This document shows, one piece after another, positions 25,211-33,822 of a stretch of DNA of 64,000 nt. Below the pieces are notes generated by a model that was not told the DNA's origin, made no database searches, and saw nothing but the letters and a program-made list of their open reading frames with translations. A program made the translations under genes and the position numbers. The DNA is from Bog-756 sp963734435 (GTDB taxonomy: Bacteria > Actinomycetota > Acidimicrobiia > Acidimicrobiales > RAAP-2): the NCBI GenBank assembly GCA_963734435.1, contig CAVTHA010000015.1:310001-374000 (forward strand), read 5' to 3'. Position 1 is the first letter of the stretch. The number at the start of each line of letters is the position of its first letter.

Positions 25211-25606
25211 CTACCCGTCGCGGGTGAAGGTGCGGCGGACGAAGCGCCAGGCTCCTCCCACCCGCGCCAGGGTGTCGGAGTAGGTGCCCGACACGGTGAC
25301 CTCGTGGCGGGGTGGTTCGCCCACCATGGCGAACATCTGCACATAGGCTCGCAGCTCGGCGTGGTCGCCCTCGCCGTCGACGACGAGGCTGGTGGCGATG
25401 TGCCGCGGCGCCCGCACCGAGCCGGCGAAGGAGGTGGCGAACTCCTCGAGGGCGTCCCGTCCTCTGACGACCAGCTCTCCGGCGTCCAGCAACCCGTCGT
25501 CGACGAAGGTGCCGGCGTAGGCGATTCCGTCGCCACTGTCGATGGCGTGGTTGTAGCGGGCGGCCAGGTCCCGGATCGCCAGTTGGTCTTCTGCGCTCAG
25601 TGCCAT
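25211..25606 (-). CDS. SnoaL-like/NTF2-fold nuclear-transport-factor-2 family protein
   Basis: 131 aa. It has a cone-shaped alpha+beta fold with the pattern LAIRDLAARYNHAIDSGDGIAYAGTF and FVDDGLLDAG, typical of SnoaL_4-like proteins that act as ketosteroid isomerases, dehydratases or ring-modifying enzymes. C-terminal strands include GTYSDTLARVGGAWRFVRRTF. A purine-rich ribosome-binding site (GGAGGGGGC) precedes the ATG at 25606. It is divergent from the 3-ketosteroid-dehydrogenase-like flavoprotein, with 87 bp between them that must hold both promoters. A role in modifying a ketone-bearing ring intermediate is plausible. The usual catalytic Asp/Tyr residues cannot be assigned confidently. 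Confidence 0.75.
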   Translation of the reverse strand: MALSAEDQLAIRDLAARYNHAIDSGDGIAYAGTFVDDGLLDAGELVVRGRDALEEFATSFAGSVRAPRHIATSLVVDGEGDHAELRAYVQMFAMVGEPPRHEVTVSGTYSDTLARVGGAWRFVRRTFTRDG

Positions 25607-25693
25607 GCCCCCTCCGTCCGGTTGTTTGGCGCTGATAGCGTAACGTCGACCGGCCGGGGAGCAGGTGGGCTGCATGTCGGAGGGATGTCGACG

Positions 25694-27425
25694 ATGAGCG
25701 ATGGTGCGGGCTCGGCCTCCCTCGGTCAGCGGGTGGCCGACCTGGCCCGGCTCCCGCACCGGCCCGGCGCCGCGCTCTCGCCGCCTGCACCGCGGACCGT
25801 CCCTCCGGAGGTCTGCGACGTCGTCGTGGTGGGCAGCGGTGCCGCCGCGCTGTCGGCTGCGGCCGGCGCTCTGGGCGTGGGGGCGACGGTAGTCATCTGT
25901 GAGAAGGGTCTCGTCCCCGGCGGCACGACAGCCTGTTCCGGCGGGGTGGCCCACATCTACGGCAATGCAGTGATGCGGGCGGTCGGGGTGGAAGACCCCC
26001 GTCCCGACGCCCTGGCCTATATGGCCCGCGTCGGCTATCCGGGCGCCTATGACCCGGAGGCGCCCTGCCTCGGGGTGCCGGCGGACGACTTCGCCCTGCT
26101 CCAGGCGTACTACGACCGTGGTGTCGAGGTGATGGACGGGCTGGGCCGCCTGGGCGCGGTGCACATGGAGGCGCCCTGGATGGCCTGGGACGGGCAGATG
26201 TTCCCCGACTACTACGAGTTCCCCGAGAACCGGGCGGTACGCGGGCGGGGGATCCAACCGGTGGCGCCGGAAGGCGGCGCCGGCAACGGGGGTGAGCTCG
26301 TCCGCCAACTCGCCGACTTTGCCGCCGGCTGCGGGTCGGAGATCCGGCTCGGCCATCGGGTGGTGGACCTGGTGACCGACGGTCCCGAGGTCACCGGGGT
26401 GGTGGTCGACGACGGCTCGGCGTGCCGGACCGTCCTCGCCCGCCGCGGGGTGGTGTTCGGCTCGGGGGGCTTCGCCCACCAGCCCGAGCTGCGGGAGCGC
26501 TTCCTGCGCGGTCCTATCGCCGGCGGTTCGGGAACGCCATGCAACACCGGCGACCTGGTGGCCATGGCCAGCGGGGCCGGCGCCCAGTTCGGGCGGATGC
26601 ACAGCGGGTGGTGGAACCAACAGGTGCTCGAAGCGGTGGACGACTACGGCGCCGGCGTGCTCGACGTCTGGGCGGTTCCCGGTGACGGGATGGTGCTGGT
26701 CAACCGGTTCGGGATGCGGGCCGTCGACGAGAAGCGCGAATACGAATCGCGGCGGGCGTGTGCACCACGTCTACCAGGGTGACGAGTACGTGAACCGGGT
26801 GATGTTCATGGTCTACGACCAGCGCACGTCCGAGCGCTTCGGTGGCCGCTACCCGATCCCGCCGCCGGGCGCGGTGGCCGACCACGTGGCGAGCGGTACC
26901 GGGGTCGAGGGGCTGACCCGGGCCCTGGCCGATCGACTCGACCACCGCACACGGGCGGCCATGCCGGCCGGGATCGCCCCGGTCACCCTGGCGGACGGGT
27001 TCGAGAGTGCCCTGGCCTCCACCCTCGCCAGGTTCAACGCCATGGCCGAAGCCGGACGCGACGACGACTTCGGTCGCGGCACCAAGGCGGTCGAGTTCGC
27101 CTTCCACGGCCCGGCCGCCGCCGACAACCACCTGCCCAATCCGCTCATGTACCCCCTCGACCGCGACGGGCAGCTGTATGCCATCGCCGTGGTCGGTACC
27201 ACGTTCGACACGAACAGCGGGCCGCGCACCACCATGGACGGCCGGGTCCTCGGTACCGCCGGGCCGATCGAAGGCCTCTACGGCGCCGGCAACTGCGTGG
27301 ACAGCGTGTTCGGGGAGGGATACCCCGGTGGTGGTTCGACCATCGGCCCGGGCATGGTCTTCGGGTTCCTGGCCGGGACCCATGCCGGGCGGCGGTCGAC
27401 GGCGGCGGCCGGCTCGTCCCGATGA
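25694..27425 (+). CDS. FAD-dependent oxidoreductase, 3-ketosteroid-dehydrogenase/fumarate-reductase type (one frameshift near 26744)
   Basis: About 577 aa restored. N-terminal Rossmann motif VVVGSGAAALSAAAGAL (around residue 44) and the FAD-contact GGTTACSGGVAHIYGN segment. The C-terminal FAD domain has GLYGAGNCVDSVFGEGYPGGGSTIGPGMVFGFLAG in parts, which closely resembles 3-ketosteroid dehydrogenases. Residues up to VDEKREY and from NRGGRVHHVYQGDEY lie in different frames; removing one G at 26744 joins them. The ATG at 25694 is preferred over 25685 because GGAGGG is 9 nt away. It dehydrogenates a ring ketone or reduces an enone. It overlaps the alpha/beta hydrolase stop-to-start. Confidence 0.82.
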
Positions 27426-28075
27426 GGCTCACCTACCGCGACGTCCCGGCCACCGCCCCGGGAAGGCCGGCCATGGTGTTCCACGACCGTGGGGTCGACT
27501 CGGTGGAGCGGGTCATCGGGCTGGCCCAGGCCAGTGGGGCGGTGGGCCGGGTGGTGGCACCGTTCGGCGACTACGGTTTCACCGCCAGTGGCATGGAGCT
27601 GGCCGGCATCTGCTGGTACCGGACCGTGCCGGGGTACGCCGGGGCCGATCCGCTCTCCCTGGCCCGGGCGGTGGTCCAGGTGGGCGACCTGCTCGATGTC
27701 CTCGACCCGGACGGTCTGGCCCTGATCGGCTGGGGACAGGGTGCCGTGGTGGCGTTGGGCACCGGGCTCCTCCATCGTGAGCGGGTGAGCTCGGTGGTCT
27801 GCGTAGACGCCCGTCCGGCGCACCTCGAGGCGCTCCCGGCGAGCCTGCTGGACGCGCCCGCCCCGCCGCCGGTGCTGTCGATGAGCACGGGCGCCGAGCC
27901 CGACATGCCCCAAGGTGGCGGGGACGCCGACCATGGGGCGGCGGCCGTCGTGGGCGAGGCCGGTCTGGGTGCCCACGGCATCGCCGCCACCGGATGGTGC
28001 TGGCCGGGAGGCGCGGACGAGAAGAGGGACCAGGCGATGGCCGAGGAGATCGGGAGGTGGCTGAGCGATGGTTGA
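27422..28075 (+). CDS. alpha/beta-hydrolase fold protein
   Basis: 217 aa, ATGA overlap with the flavoprotein. It has a compact hydrolase layout: PAMVFHDRGVD near the oxyanion region, LALIGWGQGAVVALGTGLL with G-W-G-Q-G in place of the GxSxG nucleophile elbow, and a late GAHGIAATGW segment carrying a possible His. The serine nucleophile is therefore missing (Gln at its place). It may be non-hydrolytic or use another residue; dienelactone- and esterase-like relatives show similar changes. The short length (217 aa) and the position between a KstD-like oxidoreductase and a Rieske oxygenase suggest a role in opening or transporting a ring intermediate. The call is by fold only. Confidence 0.6.
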   Translation: MRLTYRDVPATAPGRPAMVFHDRGVDSVERVIGLAQASGAVGRVVAPFGDYGFTASGMELAGICWYRTVPGYAGADPLSLARAVVQVGDLLDVLDPDGLALIGWGQGAVVALGTGLLHRERVSSVVCVDARPAHLEALPASLLDAPAPPPVLSMSTGAEPDMPQGGGDADHGAAAVVGEAGLGAHGIAATGWCWPGGADEKRDQAMAEEIGRWLSDG

Positions 28076-29465
28076 CACCGAAGCGGGACCGGGCCCCGAC
28101 CGGGCGCGGCTCCCCGACCGAACACCCGGCCTCGACGTGCCAGAACGGTGGCGCCTCGGCCCGTCCTTCGTCCCGAAGGGCCGCTACATCGACCGCGCCT
28201 TCCTCGACCTCGAGCTCGAGCGGCTCTTCCCTCGGACCTGGCTGAACGCCTGCCGGGCCGACGAGGTCGAGCACGTGGGCCAGTACGTCAACTTCGAGAT
28301 CGGTGGGCAGTCGATCGTCGTGGTGCGCACCGACGGCGGCCTCAGGGCGTACTTCAATTCCTGCCGCCACCGGGGCACGAGGCTCGTGCAGGGGCAAGGA
28401 CGCATCGGTGAGTTCCGTTGCCCGTTCCATGCGTGGCGCTGGAACCTGGACGGCACCCTCAAGTTCCAGGCCGATGCGTGCAATTTCGATCCGCGGCCGG
28501 CCGAGGACCTGTGCCTGCCCACGTGCCGGGTGGGGACCTGGGGCGGCTGGGTGTTCGTCGACCCGAGTGGCGAGGCCGAGCCACTCGAGGATTTTCTCGA
28601 CCCCATCCCGTCGCGGCTGGACGGCTTCAAGCTCGAGGACATGCGCATTGCCTGGTACAAGTCGGTGATCCTCCCGGCCAACTGGAAGACCGCCCTCGAC
28701 GCCTTCATCGAGAGCTGGCACGTGCCCGGGACCCACCCCCAGCTCCTGCGGCCGGACAAGCGATCGACGCCGCCGACCATCGCTGAGAGCGAAGCCTACG
28801 GCGCGACCTTCAACGAGCTCTTCCGGCTGCATTCTCGCCACGCTGACGTCTTCCGCTACGGCCCCGGGGGCGACGCCACCAAGCTCCGTGGCAGCTACCG
28901 CTCCGACCCGGCGGCCATCCGGCGCAACGTCGAGTACTCGCTCCGCGAGCTCGGCGCCCTCTACCTCCACTCCGACCTGGACGCCGCCACCGAGCTGGTG
29001 ACGACGGAGGGCGCCGACGGCCCCATGGGCAACGCCATCTATCAGCGCCTGCGGGCCGAGCACGCCCGCGCCGCCGGCATCGACTACCCCGAGGTCAATG
29101 ACGAACAGCTCAAGGCGGCCATGTACGACTGGCACCTGTTCCCGAACACGGTGTTCCTCATCGACATGGGCTGCTGTCTGACCTACCGGTCCCGTCCCAA
29201 CGGCACGGACCCCGACACCTGCATCTTCGACATCCAGGGGCTCGAGCTCCCCCCGACCGGGGGGTTGGAGACCGCCCCGCCCCAGCGCTTCGAGGACTGG
29301 CGTGACGGTGACATGCGCGAGATCCTCAGCCAGGACTTCTCCAACATGTCGGAGGTCACCTCGGGCCTCCACTCCCCGGCCTACGACGGGCACCGCCTCA
29401 ACACGGCCCAGGAGATGACCATCTGGAACTACCACCGGGCCATGGACGACTATCTGTTCGGTTGA
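28068..29465 (+). CDS. Rieske-type aromatic ring-hydroxylating oxygenase, alpha subunit
   Basis: 465 aa. The Rieske [2Fe-2S] domain shows Cys99-x-His101 and Cys118-x2-His121 (NSCRHRGT...CPFHAW). The catalytic domain has the mononuclear-iron motif NWKTALDAFIESWHVPGTH with two His ligands and a later Asp ligand. It inserts oxygen into an aromatic or steroid ring and would need a reductase, not seen next door; the 63-aa ferredoxin at 30180 could carry electrons. The ATG starts 8 bp before the stop of the hydrolase, preceded by GGGAGGTGG. The length is typical of large-subunit ring-hydroxylating oxygenases, somewhat long for 3-ketosteroid 9-alpha-hydroxylase. Confidence 0.9.
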   Translation: MVDTEAGPGPDRARLPDRTPGLDVPERWRLGPSFVPKGRYIDRAFLDLELERLFPRTWLNACRADEVEHVGQYVNFEIGGQSIVVVRTDGGLRAYFNSCRHRGTRLVQGQGRIGEFRCPFHAWRWNLDGTLKFQADACNFDPRPAEDLCLPTCRVGTWGGWVFVDPSGEAEPLEDFLDPIPSRLDGFKLEDMRIAWYKSVILPANWKTALDAFIESWHVPGTHPQLLRPDKRSTPPTIAESEAYGATFNELFRLHSRHADVFRYGPGGDATKLRGSYRSDPAAIRRNVEYSLRELGALYLHSDLDAATELVTTEGADGPMGNAIYQRLRAEHARAAGIDYPEVNDEQLKAAMYDWHLFPNTVFLIDMGCCLTYRSRPNGTDPDTCIFDIQGLELPPTGGLETAPPQRFEDWRDGDMREILSQDFSNMSEVTSGLHSPAYDGHRLNTAQEMTIWNYHRAMDDYLFG

Positions 29466-29510
29466 GGAGCCGGACCGGGGGCCGAGACGGACGGGCGGCC
29501 GCCCCGCCGG

Positions 29511-29516
29511 TATCCT
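29511..29516 (+). promoter_or_regulatory. candidate -10 box (TATCCT) for the TetR gene at 29523
   Basis: TATCCT ends 6 nt before the GTG at 29523, without a Shine-Dalgarno motif: a leaderless-type start. A GGGCGGCCGCCC palindrome (29493-29504) sits just upstream and could be an autoregulatory operator, but GC-rich palindromes are common by chance here. Confidence 0.5.
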
Positions 29517-29522
29517 CTGGCG

Positions 29523-30158
29523 GTGCCCGCAGTCACCGATGACGCGGCCTCCGGTGCCCGGCTGACCCCCGAGTCGCAGGCCGAGCGCAGCCAGCTCATG
29601 GACGCGGCCCTCAAGGTGATGCGACGGAACGGGTTCCAGGGCGCCAGCGTGCAGGACATCCTGGATCATGCCGGTCTCTCGACCCGGGCCTTCTACCGGC
29701 AGTTCCAGTCCAAGGACGACCTCCTCCTGGCCATGTTCCGCACCGCGTCAGACCCCGACGTCGAACTGGTGGCGAGACGGGTGCACGAGGCACCGACCGA
29801 GGTCGAGGCGGTGCGGGTATGGATCGACGAGATGCTGGCCATCGCCTATGACCGGCGCCGCATCCAGCGGCTGGTCATGTTCAACGCGGTGGCCCGACAG
29901 GCCGTCGGCTACGACGGGGAGGAGGCGGCCTTGCAGGACCGTCTGGTCTCGCCGCTGCTGCAGGCCATCCGCCGCGGTTCGGCCGACGGGTCGTTCCCGG
30001 ACACCGATCCCTTTCCCGACGCCTATTCCATCTTCGACCTGGTGTGGAGCGTGGCCGGTCCCCACGCCCGCGGGCGCCGCGCCATGGAACGCGATCGGGC
30101 CCGGGCCCACGTGCTGCGGTTCTGCCTGCCGGCACTAGGAGTGGACACCGACGCCTGA
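29523..30158 (+). CDS. TetR-family transcriptional regulator
   Basis: 211 aa, GTG start 6 nt after a TATCCT box. The N-terminal helix-turn-helix domain runs from SQLMDAALKVMRRNGFQGASVQ through ILDHAGLSTRAFYRQFQSKDDLLLAMF; the recognition helix is around LSTRAFYRQF. The C-terminal ligand domain is helical. It sits between the Rieske oxygenase and the ferredoxin, so it probably represses the surrounding catabolic cluster and releases it on binding an acyl-CoA or steroid-like ligand. The target operator is not identified. Confidence 0.9.
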   Translation: MPAVTDDAASGARLTPESQAERSQLMDAALKVMRRNGFQGASVQDILDHAGLSTRAFYRQFQSKDDLLLAMFRTASDPDVELVARRVHEAPTEVEAVRVWIDEMLAIAYDRRRIQRLVMFNAVARQAVGYDGEEAALQDRLVSPLLQAIRRGSADGSFPDTDPFPDAYSIFDLVWSVAGPHARGRRAMERDRARAHVLRFCLPALGVDTDA

Positions 30159-30167
30159 CGCGGCTCG

Positions 30168-30173
30168 TAGGAT
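30168..30173 (+). promoter_or_regulatory. candidate -10 box (TAGGAT) for the ferredoxin at 30180
   Basis: TAGGAT ends 6 nt before the GTG at 30180. A TGGACA lies about 20 nt further upstream and could act as a poorly spaced -35. Leaderless start likely. Confidence 0.5.
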
Positions 30174-30179
30174 GGGGGC

Positions 30180-30371
30180 GTGAGGATCGCCATCGACACC
30201 GAAGTCTGCACGGGTCACGGCCGCTGCTACTCACTGGCCCCCGACCTGTTCGACTGCGACGACCGCGGCTATGGGACCGTCCGCCACCCGTTCGTCCCGG
30301 CCGGGCTCGAGGACGCGGCCCGCACGGCCGAGGCCAACTGCCCCGAACGGGCCGTGTCACTCGAAGAATGA
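30180..30371 (+). CDS. small ferredoxin with Cys-His-Cys cluster motif
   Basis: 63 aa. Ligand pattern C10-xx-H13-xx-C16 with C54 in CPERAV (EVCTGHGRC...NCPE), so the normal second cysteine is His. Mycobacterial P450-associated ferredoxins of this single-cluster class show similar non-Cys positions. The usual role is electron transfer to a P450 or Rieske protein; both kinds occur nearby. Same gene type as 14933, but with His instead of Asn. GTG start set by the -10 box six bases upstream. It is separated from the TetR stop by 21 bp. Confidence 0.85.
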   Translation: MRIAIDTEVCTGHGRCYSLAPDLFDCDDRGYGTVRHPFVPAGLEDAARTAEANCPERAVSLEE

Positions 30372-30491
30372 ACCCGGGGAGTGCATGGGCGATCGGAGTG
30401 AAAACGGGATTGTCGCTCTTCTGGCCCCTCGGCTAGCCTCGCCGACCGTGCCAGAAGCCAGCACGTGGCCGGATGGTGGTCAGGGGGGGTC

Positions 30492-31688
30492 GTGGGCGTC
30501 GACGGGGGAGTAGCGCTCGCCGTCGACCAGCCCGGATTGCCCGGTGAGCCGGTGCCTACCGCTTCGGCGGTTTCGATCCTGCGTGACGACCTGGCCGGCT
30601 GGCTGCGGGCCAATCTGACCCCGGAGATCGTGGCCGCCGGGCAAACCGGCGCACTCGACGCCCGGTCCCTCGCCGTCCTCCGGGCTTGGAACCGGACCCT
30701 GGCCGAGGCCGGGTGGGCCGCCATCTCCTGGCCGGCCGACCACGGCGGGCGGGATGCCTCGGTCGCCGAGCAACTGGCCTTCTACGAAGTCATGGCCGCC
30801 CACCGGGCGCCCGGGCCCGTGAACGTCATCGGGGTGGCCAACATCTCGCCGGCCATCATGTCTTACGGCACAGCCGAGCAGAAGAAGCGGTTCCTCGACC
30901 CCATGCTCCGGGGGGACGAGATCTGGTGCCAGGGGATGTCGGAGCCCGACGCGGGCTCCGATCTGGCCTCCCTCCGCACCCGCGCCGTGGCCGAGGGTGA
31001 CGAGTTCGTGGTCAACGGCCAGAAGACCTGGAACAGCCTGGGGCAGTTCGCCGACTGGTGCCAGCTGTTCGTACGGACCGACCCGGCGGTGGCCAAACAC
31101 CAGGGCATCAGCTGCCTGCTGGTCGACATGAGCTCGCCCGGCGTGGAGGCCCGGCCGCTGCGGACCATGACCGGCGACGCCCCTTTCGCCGAGCTGTTCT
31201 TCACCGACGTCCGGGTCCCGGCGTCCTGTCTGCTCGGGCCACGCGACGAGGGATGGCGGGTGGCGCTCACCACCTTGAGCCACGAGCGGGCCGGGGTGGC
31301 GAAGCTCCATCTCAGTCTGACCACCCGCTTCGACCAACTGCTGGCCGACGCCAGACAGGCGGGGGTCGAGGCCACGCCGACTCTGCGTGACCGCCTGGCC
31401 CGTCTGTTCGCCTCCATCTCCTGCATGCGCTGGATGACCTCGCGGGAGCTCGAGGCCATCGGTCGCGGTGGCCAGCCATCGCCGGCCATGGGCAGCCTGA
31501 CCAAGCTCATGTGGGCCCACGCCACCCAGGAACTGGCCGACGTGGCCGTCGATCTGCTCGGTACCGCGGGTCTGGACGACCACTGGACCCACAACTTCGC
31601 CGCCGCGCCCTCGGTGTCGATCGCCGGGGGGACCGGAAACATCAACCGGAACATCGTGGCCGAGCAGGGCCTCGGCCTGCCACGGTGA
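30492..31688 (+). CDS. acyl-CoA dehydrogenase
   Basis: 398 aa with a GTG start at 30492; the frame also opens further upstream at 30465. It has an N-terminal helical domain, the middle-domain FAD motif CQGMSEPDAGSDLASLRTRA with KTWNSLGQFADWCQ, and a C-terminal domain ending GGTGNINRNIVAEQGLGLPR. An unusual ACAD linker (about residues 270-290) precedes the final helices. It dehydrogenates acyl-CoA at C2-C3, acting with the SDR, CaiB transferase and hydratase that follow. The intergenic spacing to the next gene is only 37 bp. Confidence 0.92.
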   Translation: MGVDGGVALAVDQPGLPGEPVPTASAVSILRDDLAGWLRANLTPEIVAAGQTGALDARSLAVLRAWNRTLAEAGWAAISWPADHGGRDASVAEQLAFYEVMAAHRAPGPVNVIGVANISPAIMSYGTAEQKKRFLDPMLRGDEIWCQGMSEPDAGSDLASLRTRAVAEGDEFVVNGQKTWNSLGQFADWCQLFVRTDPAVAKHQGISCLLVDMSSPGVEARPLRTMTGDAPFAELFFTDVRVPASCLLGPRDEGWRVALTTLSHERAGVAKLHLSLTTRFDQLLADARQAGVEATPTLRDRLARLFASISCMRWMTSRELEAIGRGGQPSPAMGSLTKLMWAHATQELADVAVDLLGTAGLDDHWTHNFAAAPSVSIAGGTGNINRNIVAEQGLGLPR

Positions 31689-31725
31689 CCGCAGACGAGC
31701 CGAACCGAGTGAAAGGGGGACGAAG

Positions 31726-32547
31726 GTGACGTCGGTCTGGAGCTACGAAGGCAAGCGGGTCGTCGTGAGCGGGGGCGGTGGCGCCGGGATGGGCGCGGCC
31801 ACCGTGAGGGAGCTGGACCGGCTGGGCGCCGAGATCCACGTCCTCGACCTGAAGAAGCCGCCGGTCGGTGTGGCCAGCTATCACGCCGTCGACTTGCGGG
31901 ACCCGGCGGCCATCGGCGACGCGGTCGGGGCCATCGGCGGGAAGATCGATGCCTTGTTCAATTGCGCCGGCCTGCCCGGTGGGCGGTTCTCCGACCTCGA
32001 CACCATGGTGGTCAACTTCGCCTCCATGCGACACCTCACCGATCTGGTCGTGGGTCACATGGCGCCGGGCGCCGCCATCGCCAGCATCTCGTCGGGGGCC
32101 GGGGCGGGATGGATGGCAAACGTGAGCAAGTGGATGCCGCTGGTCGCCTGCGAGGGCTTCGACGACACGGTGCGCTGGCTCGAGGAGCACCCCGACGAGA
32201 TCTCCACCGGATACGCCCCGTCCAAGGAGGCCATCATCGTATGGACCATCTGGCGCTCGTTCGAGCTCGGCAAGCTGGGCATCCGCATCAACTGCACCAG
32301 CCCGGGGCCGACCGACACGCCCATGATGCCCGATTTCGAAGAGCAGGTGGGAAAGGCGTTCATGGACCACTACCCGATCCCACTCGGCCGGCGTTCGACA
32401 CCCGACGAACAGGCCTACCCCCTGATCTTCCTCAATTCGGACGCCGCCGTCTCCATGACCGGCGAGAACATCTTGACGGACGGCGGAACCATGGGGGCCA
32501 TGACGGTCGGCACCCTCGACATCTCGGCCTTCTCGTTCCCCGAGTGA
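31726..32547 (+). CDS. short-chain dehydrogenase/reductase, 3-alpha-hydroxysteroid-dehydrogenase/carbonyl-reductase type
   Basis: 273 aa, GTG start. It binds NAD(P) through VVVSGGGGAGMGAATVREL (residues ~10-28). FNCAGLPGG is the NNAG equivalent, and the catalytic YAPSKEA gives Tyr and Lys (YxxxK). The long insert WMANVSKWMPLVACEGFDDT before the active site matches the 3-alpha-hydroxysteroid dehydrogenase/coniferyl-alcohol dehydrogenase branch. It would oxidise a hydroxyl on a ring system or reduce the ketone. Its place between an acyl-CoA dehydrogenase and a CoA transferase supports a steroid-like or aromatic alcohol substrate. Confidence 0.88.
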   Translation: MTSVWSYEGKRVVVSGGGGAGMGAATVRELDRLGAEIHVLDLKKPPVGVASYHAVDLRDPAAIGDAVGAIGGKIDALFNCAGLPGGRFSDLDTMVVNFASMRHLTDLVVGHMAPGAAIASISSGAGAGWMANVSKWMPLVACEGFDDTVRWLEEHPDEISTGYAPSKEAIIVWTIWRSFELGKLGIRINCTSPGPTDTPMMPDFEEQVGKAFMDHYPIPLGRRSTPDEQAYPLIFLNSDAAVSMTGENILTDGGTMGAMTVGTLDISAFSFPE

Positions 32548-32586
32548 AATGGGCCGGACCTTGACCAGCAGGAGAAGGAGAGCGCA

Positions 32587-33804
32587 GTGAAGGGCATCAT
32601 GAACGGGATACGGATGGTCGAGGTGGCCGCCTGGACCTATGTGCCGATCGCCGGAGCGGTCCTCGCCGAGTGGGGCGCCGACGTCATCAAGATCGAGCAC
32701 CCCGAGGCCGGAGACCCCCAACGCGGCCTGGTCACGTCGGGCCTCGTCCCGAGTGGCCCCGGTGGGGTCAACCACATGATGGAGCTCCCCAATCGGGGCA
32801 AGCGCAGCGTGGGGCTCGACCTCAAGTCCGAGGAGGGTCACGACATCCTGCTCAAGCTGGTGAAGAGCGCCGACGTCTTCCTCACCAACTTCCGACCCCA
32901 GGCCCGCAGGAAGCTCAACATGGATGTCGGCGACCTCCGGGCGGTCAACCCCGACCTCATCTATGTACGCGGCTCGGGCCTCGGCCAGCGAGGGCCGGAG
33001 GCCGAGCGGGGTGGGTACGACAACTCGACATTCTGGGGCCGCGGCGGTGCGGCCGACATCATCACCCCACCGGGGGAGTACCCCTCGAGCCAGCCCGGTC
33101 CCGGCTTCGGGGACGTCATCGGCGGCCAGATCATCGCCGGCGGGATCGCCGCCGCTCTCTTTCACCGCCAGCGCACCGGCGAGGCCCTCGTCGTGGACAA
33201 CTCACTGCTGGCCAACGGCCTGTGGTCGATCGGGGCCACCGTACTGGCTGCCGGGCTGTTCGGCTTCTCCCGGATGCCCCGGGGTGACCGCCGCAAGATG
33301 CCCAACCCGTTGGTCAACAATTACCGGACCAAGGACGACCGCTTCATGTCCTTCGTCATGCTGGAGTCCGACCGTTACTGGGCCGACCTGGTCACGAAGA
33401 TCGGCCATCCGGAGCTTGCCGAGGACCCACGGTTCGTCGACTCGGCCGCCCGGGCCGAGCACTGCGTCGAGTGCACGACCGCCCTCGACGACATCTTCGC
33501 CAGCAAGACCCTCGACGAGTGGAAGCCCATCATGCTGGAGGTCGAGGGAGTGTGGGCCCCGGTGCAGACGGCCGACGAGCTGCTCACCGACCCGCAGGTC
33601 CTGGCCAACGGCTACCTGGCCGACGTGGAGTCGGCCGGTGGCACCACCTTCAAGATGGCCACGTCCCCGCTGCAGTTCGGCGAGGAGCCACCCGACCTGA
33701 CGAGGGCGCCGGACCACGGTGAGCACACCGACCAGGTACTCGAGGAGCTGGGCCTGGATATGGACACCATCTTGGAGCTCAAGGTGAAAGGGGCCGTCCT
33801 CTGA
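32587..33804 (+). CDS. CaiB/BaiF family CoA transferase (family III)
   Basis: 405 aa. GTG start with AGGAGAAGGAGAGC upstream. The fold signature is GIRMVEVAAWTYVPIAGAVLAEWGADVIKIEHP at the N-terminus. The catalytic Asp lies in the GGYDNSTFWGR segment (about residue 145), where the acyl-aspartyl anhydride forms. The RSVGLDLKSEEGHDILLKLV and ADVFLTNFRPQARRKL segments are normal for the family. It moves CoA from a donor thioester to a carboxylic acid without ATP, an economical alternative to the ligases in the neighbouring block. Closely followed by the convergent hydratase. Confidence 0.92.
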   Translation: MKGIMNGIRMVEVAAWTYVPIAGAVLAEWGADVIKIEHPEAGDPQRGLVTSGLVPSGPGGVNHMMELPNRGKRSVGLDLKSEEGHDILLKLVKSADVFLTNFRPQARRKLNMDVGDLRAVNPDLIYVRGSGLGQRGPEAERGGYDNSTFWGRGGAADIITPPGEYPSSQPGPGFGDVIGGQIIAGGIAAALFHRQRTGEALVVDNSLLANGLWSIGATVLAAGLFGFSRMPRGDRRKMPNPLVNNYRTKDDRFMSFVMLESDRYWADLVTKIGHPELAEDPRFVDSAARAEHCVECTTALDDIFASKTLDEWKPIMLEVEGVWAPVQTADELLTDPQVLANGYLADVESAGGTTFKMATSPLQFGEEPPDLTRAPDHGEHTDQVLEELGLDMDTILELKVKGAVL

Positions 33805-33822
33805 GCGTTCCCGTCTGCTCAG
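33801..33822. terminator. short convergent hairpin containing both stop codons
   Basis: CTGAGC (33801-33806) and GCTCAG (33817-33822) form a 6-bp stem with a 10-nt loop. The TGA of the CaiB gene and the TGA of the opposite hydratase lie within the arms. No T-tract; weak terminator evidence. Confidence 0.35.

Noticed and set aside
25694..26782. Two separate flavoprotein genes instead of one broken gene
   Set aside because: The first frame ends in the middle of the family's conserved region, and the second begins exactly where it continues.
29493..29504. GGGCGGCCGCCC palindrome as a definite TetR operator
   Set aside because: Such GC palindromes occur by chance at this base composition; only its position next to the -10 box is suggestive.
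27579..29669. 696-codon minus-strand frame across the hydrolase and Rieske genes
   Set aside because: Shadow frame without motifs; the Rieske ligands and catalytic residues are on the plus strand.
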